Below are positions 44,046-52,554 of a stretch of DNA of 60,162 bases, piece by piece. The stretch spans positions 1-60,162 of the forward strand of contig CABUTN010000009.1 in NCBI GenBank assembly GCA_902494565.1, read 5' to 3'. The notes below the pieces were generated by a model, which was not told the DNA's origin, did not search any database, and saw only the letters and a list, made by a program, of their open reading frames with translations. Made by a program: the position numbers and the translations under genes. The stretch's first letter is position 1. Every line of letters starts with the position of its first letter. The DNA comes from an uncultured Collinsella sp. Its GTDB lineage: Bacteria > Actinomycetota > Coriobacteriia > Coriobacteriales > Coriobacteriaceae.

Positions 44046-44642
44046 ATGGCGATACCAGTGGACCTTCGCATTAAGAAAACCTACCGCGCCCTGTTCGATG
44101 CTTTCACCGAGCTTCTCGAGGAGCATCGTTTTGAGGACCTGACGGTTGCCATGCTGTGCGACCGCGCCATGATTCGCCGCACGACGTTCTACAAGCATTT
44201 TCGCGACAAGAACGATTACTTTGCCTTTTATATCGATGAGCTCATGTCGGGCTTGCCGCAAAAACAGCCCGATGAGGCCGGCGCGGTATCTGCCGAGGAC
44301 GTGCGCGCGCTTCGACACGCGATTTTGGACGATGCCATGGATTTGATTCTGACGCACGAGCGGCTCATGGATAACATTTTGGCAAGCAGCATGTCGGGCA
44401 TGTTGACCAACGTTATTTGCGACCGCATTGCCCGCTCCATCCGCGAGCGTGTGATGAACGTGCTTGCCGAGGATGCCCTGGCCCCCGTGTCACTTGAGAC
44501 GACGTCTGAGTTTGTCGCCGGCGGTATTATTCGACTTTTCACGATATGGTGGGAATCGGGCCACGATCTTGAGCGTCGACCTGAGATAGCCGACGTGGTC
44601 GATGCACTGTTTGAGCGGACCATGACACCGGTGAATCACTAA
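44046..44642 (+). CDS. TetR-family transcriptional regulator
   Basis: 198 residues. The N-terminal HTH reads FEDLTVAMLCDRAMIRRTTFYKHFRDKNDYF in pieces (about 30-60), with TFYKHF as the TetR recognition end. The C-terminal helical ligand domain is unassigned, as usual. The start is uncertain between ATG 44046, where GAGG abuts the ATG, and GTG 44058, which has GAGG twelve bases upstream. It points at the tRNA-Ser gene, whose 3' end lies two bases past its stop codon on the other strand. No target operon is adjacent except lemA, divergent across the gap. Confidence 0.85.
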   Translation: MAIPVDLRIKKTYRALFDAFTELLEEHRFEDLTVAMLCDRAMIRRTTFYKHFRDKNDYFAFYIDELMSGLPQKQPDEAGAVSAEDVRALRHAILDDAMDLILTHERLMDNILASSMSGMLTNVICDRIARSIRERVMNVLAEDALAPVSLETTSEFVAGGIIRLFTIWWESGHDLERRPEIADVVDALFERTMTPVNH

Positions 44643-44644
44643 AG

Positions 44645-44734
44645 TGGCGGAGAGAGGGGGATTCGAACCCCCGGAACGCTCTCGCGCTCAACGGTTTTCA
44701 AGACCGCCGCATTCAACCGCTCTGCCATCTCTCC
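44645..44734 (-). tRNA. tRNA-Ser (anticodon UGA)
   Basis: 90 bases read on the minus strand: acceptor GGAGAGA pairs with TCTCTCC, followed by the discriminator G and an encoded CCA. The anticodon stem-loop contains CTTGAAA with TGA as the anticodon. A long variable arm (GAGCGCGAGAGCGTTC) shows the class II (Ser) type, and the T-loop is GTTCGAATC. It is divergent from the tadA fusion and converges on tetR with only two spacer bases. Confidence 0.97.
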
Positions 44735-44785
44735 GTGAGTCGTAATGATAGCATCGTTTTGAATTTGCAACAGGGAAGGCGAACG

Positions 44786-46567
44786 ATGACGATCACCGAA
44801 ATCGACGAGAAGTTCATGCGCGAGGCGCTGGCGGAGGCTCGCGCCGCCGCTGCGGTGGGCGAGGTACCGATTGGTGCCGTGGTAGTGCGTGCGGGTGAGA
44901 TTGTCGCGCGGGCGCACAATCGGCGCGAGCTCGACCAGGATCCTTCGGCTCATGCAGAGTTCGCGGCCGAGTGCGCCGCTGCCCAGGCGCTTGGCCGCTG
45001 GCGTCTTTCCGACTGTACGGTCTATGTGACGTTGGAACCCTGCTGCATGTGCGCGGGCCTTATGGTCAACGCGCGCGTGGGGCGCTGCGTGTATGGCGCG
45101 GCCGATGCCAAGGCGGGTGCGCTGGGCTCGTTGTATGACCTCAATGCCGATTCGCGCCTGAACCATCGGTTTAACGTGACGGCTGGGGTCCTGGCGGATG
45201 AATGCCGCGAGCTGCTGAGTAGCTATTTTGGCGGTCTGCGCGGAACGGGCGGCGTTGATTGCGGTTGTGGGGCCGATCTTGAGGCGCATGCTGCTCATGC
45301 CGAGGCGCTTGCGGACGCCGATGGGGATGCTGGCACGGCGGTTGACTTTGGTCCTGCGTGCCGCCGACCCCGCCGTGTGCTGTTGGCGATTGACTCCTTT
45401 AAGGGCAGCGTGTCGAGCGCGCAGGCGGAGGCGGCGGTTGCCGAAGGCGTGCGCCGCGTTTGGCCCGATGCCGAGGTGCGCGCATTGCCGCTGGCAGATG
45501 GTGGCGAGGGAACGCTCGATGCCATCGCCGCATGCGGTGGCGAGCTCTCAACCTGTGATGTCGCAGGCCCCTTGGGCGACCGCGTGTCTGCCCGGATGCT
45601 GGTGGACGGCGAGCACGAGTCGGCTGTAATTGAGATGGCCGAGGCGGCCGGCATTGGGTATTCGCCTTGCACGGAGTCGGCGGCGTTGGCGGCCACAACC
45701 TATGGCGTGGGCGAGCTTATGCTTCGCGCAGTTCGCACGGGCGCAAGGACACTCTATATTGGCTTGGGCGGCAGCGCCACCAACGACGGTGGCACCGGCA
45801 TGCTGCGGGCGCTGGGCGCGCGTGTGGTCGATGATCAGGGCTGCGAGGTCGTCCCCGGTCTTGCCGGCCTTGAGCAGGTGGCGAGCGTTGATTTGGCGCC
45901 AGCGCTACAGGCTTTGGATGGCGCTCGTATCGTTGTGCTTTCGGATGTCGAGAATCCACTCGTAGGGCGTCGCGGCGCGCTTGCGGTGTTCGGCGGACAG
46001 AAGGGTCTGCCGGCGGATGATGCCGAGGTCCTGCGCAGGTGCGACAGCTGGATGGTCGGCTACGGTCGCTTGCTCGACGCCGCGATTGCCGGAGCTCGAG
46101 CCCAGGGGTTGTTGCGCACACCCGAGGGCTCGCGGACATTTGGCTCGGTGCTTGGCGTGCCCGGCGCGGGCGCTGCCGGTGGCTTGGGCGCGGCGTTGCT
46201 GGCGCTCGGCGCGGAGCTACGCTCGGGTGTGGAGACGGTGCTCGATCTCGTGGGGTTTGACGAGCGCGTGCGCGATGTCGACCTGGTCATTACAGGCGAG
46301 GGCAATATGGATGAGCAATCCGCCGCCGGTAAGGCGCCGGTGGGCGTGGCGCGCCGTGCCAAGCGGTGTGGCAAACCGGTGATCGCTGTCGTGGGCGGTC
46401 GCGCTGACAACCTGGATGCGGTGTGTGTGCGGGGCATCGACTTGGTGCTTCCGATCTGCCGCAAGCCCATGGACCTGGAACAGGCACTCGATCCGCAAGA
46501 AGCCACAACCAACCTCATCTGTGCCGGCGAGTCAGCCGCACAAGCCTATGACCTCGCTCGCCTCTAA
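44786..46567 (+). CDS. tadA: Fusion: tRNA adenosine deaminase TadA + glycerate kinase
   Basis: 593 residues in one uninterrupted frame. Residues 1-~155 are TadA, which makes inosine at position 34 of tRNA-Arg: HAEFAAECAA gives zinc ligand His56 and proton-shuttle Glu58, and PCCMCAG gives Cys86 and Cys89. Residues ~155-195 form an Ala/Asp-rich linker with CGCGAD and DADGDAG. Residues ~196-593 are a glycerate 2-kinase of the GlxK/GckA class I family: LLAIDSFKGSVSS, ADGGEGT (237-243), YIGLGGSATNDGGTGM, GAGAAGGLG and VITGEGNMDEQSA. The start has AGGGAAGG upstream. It faces away from tRNA-Ser, and the SRP RNA gene follows, matching the conserved tadA-ffs neighbourhood. Glycerate kinase has no known link to tRNA editing. 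Confidence 0.93.
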   Translation: MTITEIDEKFMREALAEARAAAAVGEVPIGAVVVRAGEIVARAHNRRELDQDPSAHAEFAAECAAAQALGRWRLSDCTVYVTLEPCCMCAGLMVNARVGRCVYGAADAKAGALGSLYDLNADSRLNHRFNVTAGVLADECRELLSSYFGGLRGTGGVDCGCGADLEAHAAHAEALADADGDAGTAVDFGPACRRPRRVLLAIDSFKGSVSSAQAEAAVAEGVRRVWPDAEVRALPLADGGEGTLDAIAACGGELSTCDVAGPLGDRVSARMLVDGEHESAVIEMAEAAGIGYSPCTESAALAATTYGVGELMLRAVRTGARTLYIGLGGSATNDGGTGMLRALGARVVDDQGCEVVPGLAGLEQVASVDLAPALQALDGARIVVLSDVENPLVGRRGALAVFGGQKGLPADDAEVLRRCDSWMVGYGRLLDAAIAGARAQGLLRTPEGSRTFGSVLGVPGAGAAGGLGAALLALGAELRSGVETVLDLVGFDERVRDVDLVITGEGNMDEQSAAGKAPVGVARRAKRCGKPVIAVVGGRADNLDAVCVRGIDLVLPICRKPMDLEQALDPQEATTNLICAGESAAQAYDLARL

Positions 46568-46582
46568 GGCCTATCTCCCTAT

Positions 46583-46651
46583 AAGTTGCGGTGGAATACG
46601 GAGTGTTTTTGCCTTTAAGGGGCCAATTCAGTCCGTATTCCACCGCAACTT
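46583..46651. repeat. Perfect palindrome after the tadA fusion
   Basis: AAGTTGCGGTGGAATACGGA (46583-46602) pairs perfectly with 46632-46651. The loop holds GTGTTTTTGCC. A related right arm (TATTCCACCGCAACTT) occurs at about 24504-24519. It may act as a terminator for the fusion gene, but has no terminal T-tract. Confidence 0.85.
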
Positions 46652-46702
46652 CGAGAATGGCCATTCGAGGTTGGCTGCCTTGGGTCTTGGATCGGACCGT
46701 TT

Positions 46703-46862
46703 GCCACGAAACGTGGCCATCTACTACGTTAAACCGGCCACTCTCGACCATCCCGGAATTTACAAAAACAAAACCGCAGGTAGAAAGCTTGCCGATTTTC
46801 GAAAAAGCCGGCTATGGTTGACCTCTGTGACCAAAACGTAGTAGATAGGCCCTTTTCGTGGC
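46703..46862. repeat. Imperfect inverted repeat
   Basis: GCCACGAAACGTGG...CTACTACGTT (46703-46730) pairs with 46835-46862 at both ends (12 and 9 bases), with mismatches between. The intervening 104 bases contain ACCGGCC/AGCCGGCT segments. No gene is supported here. Confidence 0.5.
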
Positions 46863-46881
46863 ACGGCACCAGATCAGTCTA

Positions 46882-46968
46882 TTTAGGATGGGGCTTACTT
46901 GACTACTTTCGCCACCCTGATGCCCCTCCAGTCAAAAAGTGGTCAAAAAAGCCCCGTCCCAAATTAGC
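46882..46968. repeat. ATTTGGGACGGGGC imperfect palindrome
   Basis: ATTTAGGATGGGGCTTACTT on the left matches, on the reverse strand, ATTTGGGACGGGGCTTTTTT on the right, with mismatches. The right part shares AGCTAATTTGGGACGGG with the element at 34238. It ends five bases before the -35 of the SRP RNA. Confidence 0.65.
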
Positions 46969-46972
46969 TACC

Positions 46973-47001
46973 TTGCTCTGGCGGGCGGGAGCAGGTAAGA
47001 T
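46973..47001 (+). promoter_or_regulatory. Promoter of the SRP RNA gene
   Basis: TTGCTC (46973-46978) and TAAGAT (46996-47001) are 17 bases apart, seven bases before the predicted RNA start. Confidence 0.7.
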
Positions 47002-47007
47002 ATACCG

Positions 47008-47127
47008 AGCGCCTAGCGCGTTCGATGGGTTCGGATGACGACATGTTCCGAATCTGGTCAGGTCCGGAAGGAAGCAGCCATAAGGAGCCTCTGTCGGGCA
47101 TCCGAATCCATCGAGTGCGCGGGCGCT
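47008..47127 (+). ncRNA. ffs: Signal recognition particle RNA (4.5S type)
   Basis: The invariant SRP domain reads GGTCAGGTCCGGAAGGAAGC around 47056-47075, followed by AGCC. The flanks pair into one long helix: GCGCGTTCGATGG with CCATCGAGTGCGC, GTTCGGATG with CATCCGAAT, and a closing GCGCC/GGCGC at the ends, then TTTTT. About 120 bases, without an Alu domain: the small bacterial form that binds Ffh for co-translational membrane targeting. It follows the tadA fusion, as it follows tadA in many Gram-positives. Confidence 0.95.
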
Positions 47128-47144
47128 TTTTGGTGCCGCGACAT

Positions 47145-47239
47145 GGCCCGGCCGGCGACGAGGTATTTGGTGTCTCGCTGGTCCTCGGCTGCTCCTGCGG
47201 GATCGCTCGACTACCAAATACCTCGTCGCCGGCCGGGCC
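47145..47239. repeat. Perfect inverted repeat after ffs
   Basis: Arms of 26 bases (47145-47170 and 47214-47239), GGCCCGGCCGGCGACGAGGT and so on, are perfectly complementary around a 43-base centre. It lies 18 bases after the SRP RNA end. The remaining 47240-47380 holds no supported gene. Confidence 0.85.
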
Positions 47240-47387
47240 CCGTCGTCCAAAAATCACCCGTAAAGGCGCGTTTATCTAATTAAATCTATCCCTTGCGGAA
47301 TGCGGCTTGCTGGTGTTGTCTGGGCATTGATGGCTATGTGGTTCAAGAGGCGGCGGTGCTGTTGCTTGATTTTTTGCAGTTAAAGAG

Positions 47388-47422
47388 GCCCGTTTCCCTG
47401 GGTTGGGGAAACGGGCCCTTTT
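47388..47422 (+). terminator. Strong stem with T-tract before the surface-protein gene end
   Basis: GGCCCGTTTCCC pairs with GGGAAACGGGCC around TGGGTT and is followed by CTTTTT on the plus strand. It lies about 45 bases past the stop of the minus-strand gene. Confidence 0.8.
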
Positions 47423-47466
47423 TGTTTTTGGGCTCGTGGATTAGCGAAGACAATAACCGCTGGCAG

Positions 47467-48486
47467 CTATTTCGAGTTCTTGATGCGGCGTGTGGCTGTG
47501 GCGGTTATTCCGAGGCCTGTGGCGGCGACTGCTGCGAGTGCGATTGCGCTCGGCGCTGTGTCGCCTGTGTTTGCGAGCTTGCCGGGCTTGCCGCTGCTCG
47601 TGTTCGCCTGCTTGGTGGAGCTCGGTGCGGTGTCTTTGCCGGTCGCGGGCGAGCTGGCGGGCGGTGTCGTCTCGGCCGGCTGCGCTGAGCTGGAGGGTTT
47701 TGTCGTCTCGGACGGTTTCGCTATCTCGGGCGAGGCGGCCTTGTCTGCTGCGGCTTTTGCCTCTTCGTATGCCTTGCAGGCATCGTCATATGCCGCTTGC
47801 GCCTTATCCAAATTGTCGAGGAGCGCATCTCGCTTGGCTGTTTCCTCGTCGATGTGGGCTTTGACTTCCTCCGCCGCACTTTCGAATCTCCGAACCTGTC
47901 TTTCCTGGCTTTCGAGGCGGCGTTGGTAGCTGTCAAGCGTCGTTTTGCAAGATTCTTCTTGCAATTTTGCCGCCATGATTTCGGAGCGCAACTGTTTAAT
48001 AGCTTCGCTGGGCGCCTCGTCGCCGAGTGCCTTAAGTGCCTCTAATTTTGCCTGAAGGCTGCTTACCAGGTTGCTGGCCTCGTCGTATTTGGCTTGGGCT
48101 GCATCGACGTTCGCTTGCATGGCGGGAAGGAGTTCCCTACATTCGGCGGCATGCGCCAGCATAATGTCGCGGAGCTCTTGATCACTGGCAATCATATTAT
48201 TGATTCCCGCAATTCTCTCGGGACTTGCGGCGTCCTCCGCTGCTTTGAGTTTTTTGAGCGCTTCCTGCATGGCTGCATACGCTTTTTCTTTTGCGGCGGC
48301 CGCGTCTTCTGTCTGCGGGGCGCCCGAATTGCCGTTGGCGGCGCTCGTCTGCGAAACGGCCGCACCGGTGGGGGAGCTGGTTTCTGCCGCGATCGCCGTT
48401 GCGGGGGCGATTCCCGCGACAAGTGCCGCGGAAAGGGCGATGCCCACAGTTGCTCGTCTTGCTCTTCTTGCGAGAATGTCGTTCAT
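47467..48486 (-). CDS. Sortase-anchored coiled-coil surface protein
   Basis: 339 residues. A signal peptide (RRARRATVGIALSAALVAGIAPATAIAA, 7-34 in parts) precedes a Ser/Thr-rich spacer and a long charged helical region (about 60-245; AQAKYDEASNLV, DSYQRRLESQERQVRRF) with heptad-like spacing, typical of coiled coils. A Pro/Ser/Thr linker (about 248-300) leads to the cell-wall sorting signal: LANTG (LPXTG variant), a hydrophobic helix and the RRIKNSK tail. It should be covalently attached to peptidoglycan by sortase. The partner or ligand is unknown; adhesion or wall shaping is possible. Start has GAGGTG upstream. Confidence 0.85.
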   Translation of the reverse strand: MNDILARRARRATVGIALSAALVAGIAPATAIAAETSSPTGAAVSQTSAANGNSGAPQTEDAAAAKEKAYAAMQEALKKLKAAEDAASPERIAGINNMIASDQELRDIMLAHAAECRELLPAMQANVDAAQAKYDEASNLVSSLQAKLEALKALGDEAPSEAIKQLRSEIMAAKLQEESCKTTLDSYQRRLESQERQVRRFESAAEEVKAHIDEETAKRDALLDNLDKAQAAYDDACKAYEEAKAAADKAASPEIAKPSETTKPSSSAQPAETTPPASSPATGKDTAPSSTKQANTSSGKPGKLANTGDTAPSAIALAAVAATGLGITATATRRIKNSK

Positions 48487-48621
48487 CTCGGCACCTCATT
48501 TCAAGGGTCGGCGACTAACCTGGTAGCACTAATGCAAGTATACCAAGTGGTCGACCCGACACTGACTGGGTGTGCGCGTATGCCCCTCTGAAAACTGAAT
48601 CCCGTTAGAAATGAAGAGTTG

Positions 48622-48651
48622 TTTACGCTTCTTTTGGGTTCACCGTACTAT
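48622..48651 (+). promoter_or_regulatory. Candidate promoter of the second ABC exporter operon
   Basis: TTTACG (48622-48627) and TACTAT (48646-48651) are 18 bases apart, 45 bases before the start of the first exporter gene. Confidence 0.45.
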
Positions 48652-48695
48652 CATGATTCGAATTGAGTGTGAATGATGATAGGGAGCGCCTATAC

Positions 48696-50567
48696 ATGAT
48701 TGAGCTGCTCAGGCGTTTTGGTGGTAAGTTTCGCCGGTATATGGTGATCGGCCCAGCGTGCAAGCTGATCGAAGTGATCTTTGACCTGCTGACGCCGCTG
48801 GTGATTGCCCAGATGATCGATAAGGGTATTGGCGCACACGATGTCAACGCCGTCGTCCACTACGGTATGCTGCTTGGCGCCATGGCTGTGATCGGCATCT
48901 CGTTTACGCTCGTCTGCCAAAAGATGGCGGCGCTCACCTCGCAGGGCATGGGCACCGATATCCGCGGTGCGCTCTACCAGCACATCAACAAGTTGAGCTA
49001 TGCCGAACTCGACCGCTTTGGCACGCCGTCGCTTATCACCCGCATCACCAACGACGTCAACCAGGTGCAGCTGGCCGTGGCGCTGGGCGTACGCATGCTC
49101 ATCCGCTGGCCCTTCTTGGCGGTGGGCTCTATGTGCGCGGCCCTTGCCATCGACCTTAAGCTCGGCATGATCTTCTTGATCTGCACGCCCGCTATCGGCC
49201 TGGTGTTTTGGTTTGTCATGGCGCGCTGCATTCCCTACTACAAGCAGCTGCAGGCAAAGCTCGACCGCATCGCGCTTATCTGCCGCGAAGGTCTTTCGGG
49301 CGCCCGCGTGGTTCGCGCCTTTGTGCGCGAGGACCACGAGCGCGAGCGCTTTGCCCAAGCCGCCGATGACCAGGCCAATACTGCCATCGCGGTGGGCAAG
49401 CTCTCGTCGATTCTCAACCCCGTCACGTTTTTGGTGATGAACCTGGGCGTGTGCGCCATCCTGTGGGTGGGCGGCATCCAGGTCAGCGTGGGCGAGCTTA
49501 CGCAGGGCCAGGTCATGGCGTTTGTGAACTACATGACGCAGACCCTGACCTCCATCGTGTACGTCGCCAACCTGGTCGTGGTCTTTACCAAGGCGAGCGC
49601 CAGCGCGTCGCGTATCAACGAGGTGCTCAATTGCGTGCCGAGCATCACCGACGAGGGCAACCAGCCGGTCGCGCTGCCCAAGCCGGGCAATGTCGCTCCA
49701 GTTCCCGCGCTGAGCTTGAGCCATGCGAGCTTCTCGTTTGGCGCTGGCGCGGCCAATGCTGTCAACGATGTGACGCTGGAACTCCCGCTGGGCAAGACGC
49801 TCGGCATTATCGGCGGTACGGGTAGCGGCAAGTCCACGCTCGTCTCGCTCATCCCGCGCCTGTACGATGCGAGCACCGGCAGCGTGAGCGTGATGGGCGC
49901 CGACGTGCGCACCTGGCCGCTCGACCAGCTGCGCCGTGTGGTCGCGACCGTTCCGCAGCGCGCATCGCTGGTGAGCGGCTCCATCCGCAGCAACCTGACC
50001 TGGCGTGACGAGTCGGCGACCGACGAGGAGCTCTGGGCAGCGCTCGATATGGCGCAAGCGAGCGAGTTCGTGCGCAGCAAGCCGCAGGGCTTAGACGCCC
50101 CGGTCGAGGCGGGCGGCAAGAACTTTAGCGGTGGCCAACGCCAGCGCCTGACCATCGCGCGTGCCCTGGTGGGCTCGCCGCAGGTTCTGATCATGGATGA
50201 CTCCGCGTCGGCGCTCGACTTTAAGACCGACGCGGCGCTTCGCCATGCCATTCGCGAGCGCAGTGTGCGCGGTGCCGCCGAGGGCGGGCTGCCGCTCACG
50301 ACCGTCATCGTGAGCCAACGTGTCTCGACCGTTCGCGATGCCGACATGATCTGCGTACTCGACCACGGCTCGGTTGCGGGCCTGGGCACGCATGACGAGC
50401 TGTACGCGACCTGCCAGCTCTATCGCGAGATTTGCCAGTCGCAGCTGCGCCGCGAGGAGCTCGAGGGCCAGCAGGGGGGCGCGGCGCCCGCGCCCACCCT
50501 AAGGCCCGCGCCCGCCCCAGGCGCTCCGACCGCCCCCGCATCCGTCTGCGCAAAGGAGGGATGCTAA
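48696..50567 (+). CDS. ABC exporter subunit with degenerate Walker B site
   Basis: 623 residues. Six membrane helices, then an ATPase with Walker A GGTGSGKST, signature FSGGQRQRLT and Walker B VLIMDDSASALDF, where Asp replaces the catalytic Glu. This is the non-catalytic half of a heterodimeric exporter; the next gene is its partner. The C-terminus is a Pro/Ala-rich tail of about 40 residues. The start ATG 48696 has AGGGAG upstream. The pair is a second copy of the system at 36232, without a MarR gene. Confidence 0.92.
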   Translation: MIELLRRFGGKFRRYMVIGPACKLIEVIFDLLTPLVIAQMIDKGIGAHDVNAVVHYGMLLGAMAVIGISFTLVCQKMAALTSQGMGTDIRGALYQHINKLSYAELDRFGTPSLITRITNDVNQVQLAVALGVRMLIRWPFLAVGSMCAALAIDLKLGMIFLICTPAIGLVFWFVMARCIPYYKQLQAKLDRIALICREGLSGARVVRAFVREDHERERFAQAADDQANTAIAVGKLSSILNPVTFLVMNLGVCAILWVGGIQVSVGELTQGQVMAFVNYMTQTLTSIVYVANLVVVFTKASASASRINEVLNCVPSITDEGNQPVALPKPGNVAPVPALSLSHASFSFGAGAANAVNDVTLELPLGKTLGIIGGTGSGKSTLVSLIPRLYDASTGSVSVMGADVRTWPLDQLRRVVATVPQRASLVSGSIRSNLTWRDESATDEELWAALDMAQASEFVRSKPQGLDAPVEAGGKNFSGGQRQRLTIARALVGSPQVLIMDDSASALDFKTDAALRHAIRERSVRGAAEGGLPLTTVIVSQRVSTVRDADMICVLDHGSVAGLGTHDELYATCQLYREICQSQLRREELEGQQGGAAPAPTLRPAPAPGAPTAPASVCAKEGC

Positions 50568-52427
50568 ATGAATCCGTACACTTCCTCCGGTTCGGTCGCC
50601 ACGATGACGGCCAACGTGTCCGGTAACGATAACCTCAACGACCTGGGCGACGGTCCGCGCCAGCCCGGCGACCCCGAGCGCTATCCCGTGGGCGCGGTGA
50701 CCCGCCGCCTGATGGGCTACGTCCGTCCGCACCGTATTTCGTTTACGGCGTCGTTCGTGAGCGCCGCTATCTCGGTGATTCTGCAGCTCTACACGCCTAT
50801 CCTTATCGGCGAGGGCATCGACCTGATTGTTGCTGCGGGCCAGGTGGATTTCGATGCACTGCTGCCGCTCGTTACCAAACTCGCGCTCGTCGTGGTGGGT
50901 GCCGCTGCCTTCCAGTGGCTGCAGGGCTACTGCGTCAACCGCCTGTCCTATGAGACGGTGCGCGACATGCGCGTGGAGGCGAGCGACAAGCTCAGCCGTA
51001 TGCCGCTCAGCTTTATCGACGGCCATGCCCACGGCGACCTTATGAGTCGCGTGGTCAACGACGTCGATCAGGTGGGCGACGGTCTGCTGCAGGGCTTCAC
51101 ACAGCTCTTCACCGGTGTTATTACCATCGTGGGTACGCTCGCGTTTATGCTTTCCATCAACCTGACCATGACGCTCGTGGTGGTACTCGTCACGCCGCTT
51201 TCCATTTTTGCAGCCGGTGCTATCGCCAAGCTTTCCAACAAAAGCTTTACGGCACAGCAGCGTATTCAAGGGCAGCTCGGTGGTCATATCGAGGAGTACG
51301 TAGGCGAGCAGAAACTTGTCGACGCCTTTGCCTATGGTCCCAACGCTCAGCAGCGCTTCGATGCCCTCAACGCCGAGCTCTATGCGGCAGGTGAGCGCGC
51401 GCAGTTTATGGGTTCGCTCTCCAACCCCGGCACGCGCTTTATCAATAACATCATCTATGCCGTGGTTGCCGTGATTGGCTGCGTGGGCGTGATCACGGGC
51501 GTGCCCGCGGCACTCACGGTGGGCGGCGTGCAGATCTTCCTGTCCTACGCCAACCAGTACACCAAGCCGTTCAACGAGGTCACCAACGTCATTACGCAGA
51601 TCCAGACGGCGTACGCCTCGGCACGCCGCATGTTTGCGCTGCTCGACGCGCGCGAGCAGGAGCCCGATGCGACGGGCGCCGTGGAACTTGCCGTCCCGCG
51701 TGGCGAGGTGACCTTTGAGCACGTGGACTTTAGTTATGTGCCCGATCGCAAGCTGCTGCAGGATATCTGCATCGAGGCCAAACCCGGCATGCGCTTTGCC
51801 CTGGTCGGCCCCACGGGCTGCGGCAAGACAACGCTCATCAACCTGCTGCTGCGTTTTTACGATATTGATGCCGGACGCATCATGGTCGATGACCGGTCTT
51901 CGCGTGACTACACGCGCGCGAGCCTGCGCCGCGCCTTTGGCATGGTGCTGCAGGATACGTGGCTGTTCGAGGGCACGGTGGCGGAAAACATCGCCTACGG
52001 CTGTCCCGACGCCACGCGCGAACAGGTTATCGAAGCTGCCAAGCGCGCGCATGCGCACAAGTTTATCGTGCAGCTGCCAGGCGGCTACGATACGGTCATC
52101 GGCGAGGACGGCGGCACGTTTAGCCAGGGTCAAAAACAGCTGCTGTGCATTACGCGCGTTATGCTCACCGATCCGGCGATTCTGCTGCTGGACGAGGCAA
52201 CGTCGAGCATCGATACGCGTACCGAGCTGCAGGTGCAGGCGGCATTCGACGAGCTCATGGCCGGTCGCACAAGCTTTGTCGTGGCGCACCGCCTGAGCAC
52301 CATCCGCAACGCCGACTGCATTCTGGTGATGCGCGACGGCCAGATTATCGAGCGCGGCACGCACGACGAGCTGCTGGCGGCAGACGGCTTCTATGCCGAT
52401 CTTTACCGCAGCCAGTTTGCCCAGTGA
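50568..52427 (+). CDS. ABC exporter subunit with canonical catalytic site
   Basis: 619 residues. Six hydrophobic helices and an ATPase with Walker A GPTGCGKTT, signature FSQGQKQLL and Walker B ILLLDEATSSIDT with the catalytic Glu. It completes the heterodimer with the previous gene; the start directly follows that stop codon and AAAGGAGGG lies upstream. The pair probably exports drugs, lipids or peptides; the cargo is not readable from sequence. Confidence 0.93.
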   Translation: MNPYTSSGSVATMTANVSGNDNLNDLGDGPRQPGDPERYPVGAVTRRLMGYVRPHRISFTASFVSAAISVILQLYTPILIGEGIDLIVAAGQVDFDALLPLVTKLALVVVGAAAFQWLQGYCVNRLSYETVRDMRVEASDKLSRMPLSFIDGHAHGDLMSRVVNDVDQVGDGLLQGFTQLFTGVITIVGTLAFMLSINLTMTLVVVLVTPLSIFAAGAIAKLSNKSFTAQQRIQGQLGGHIEEYVGEQKLVDAFAYGPNAQQRFDALNAELYAAGERAQFMGSLSNPGTRFINNIIYAVVAVIGCVGVITGVPAALTVGGVQIFLSYANQYTKPFNEVTNVITQIQTAYASARRMFALLDAREQEPDATGAVELAVPRGEVTFEHVDFSYVPDRKLLQDICIEAKPGMRFALVGPTGCGKTTLINLLLRFYDIDAGRIMVDDRSSRDYTRASLRRAFGMVLQDTWLFEGTVAENIAYGCPDATREQVIEAAKRAHAHKFIVQLPGGYDTVIGEDGGTFSQGQKQLLCITRVMLTDPAILLLDEATSSIDTRTELQVQAAFDELMAGRTSFVVAHRLSTIRNADCILVMRDGQIIERGTHDELLAADGFYADLYRSQFAQ

Positions 52428-52554
52428 GCAAGCCCGTGGGGCAAATTAATCAATCGACAGACGGTGGTTTACATCTGTCACGTTAGTACTAAGATATTCA
52501 TCTAATAAATTGCATTAGTGGCTTTAGTTTTGGGGGAAACGAGGCAACGTGACT

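Noticed and set aside
50499..52364. A 621-codon open frame antisense to an ABC exporter gene
   Set aside because: It lies entirely opposite a gene with all ABC motifs, and its translation has no recognised domain.
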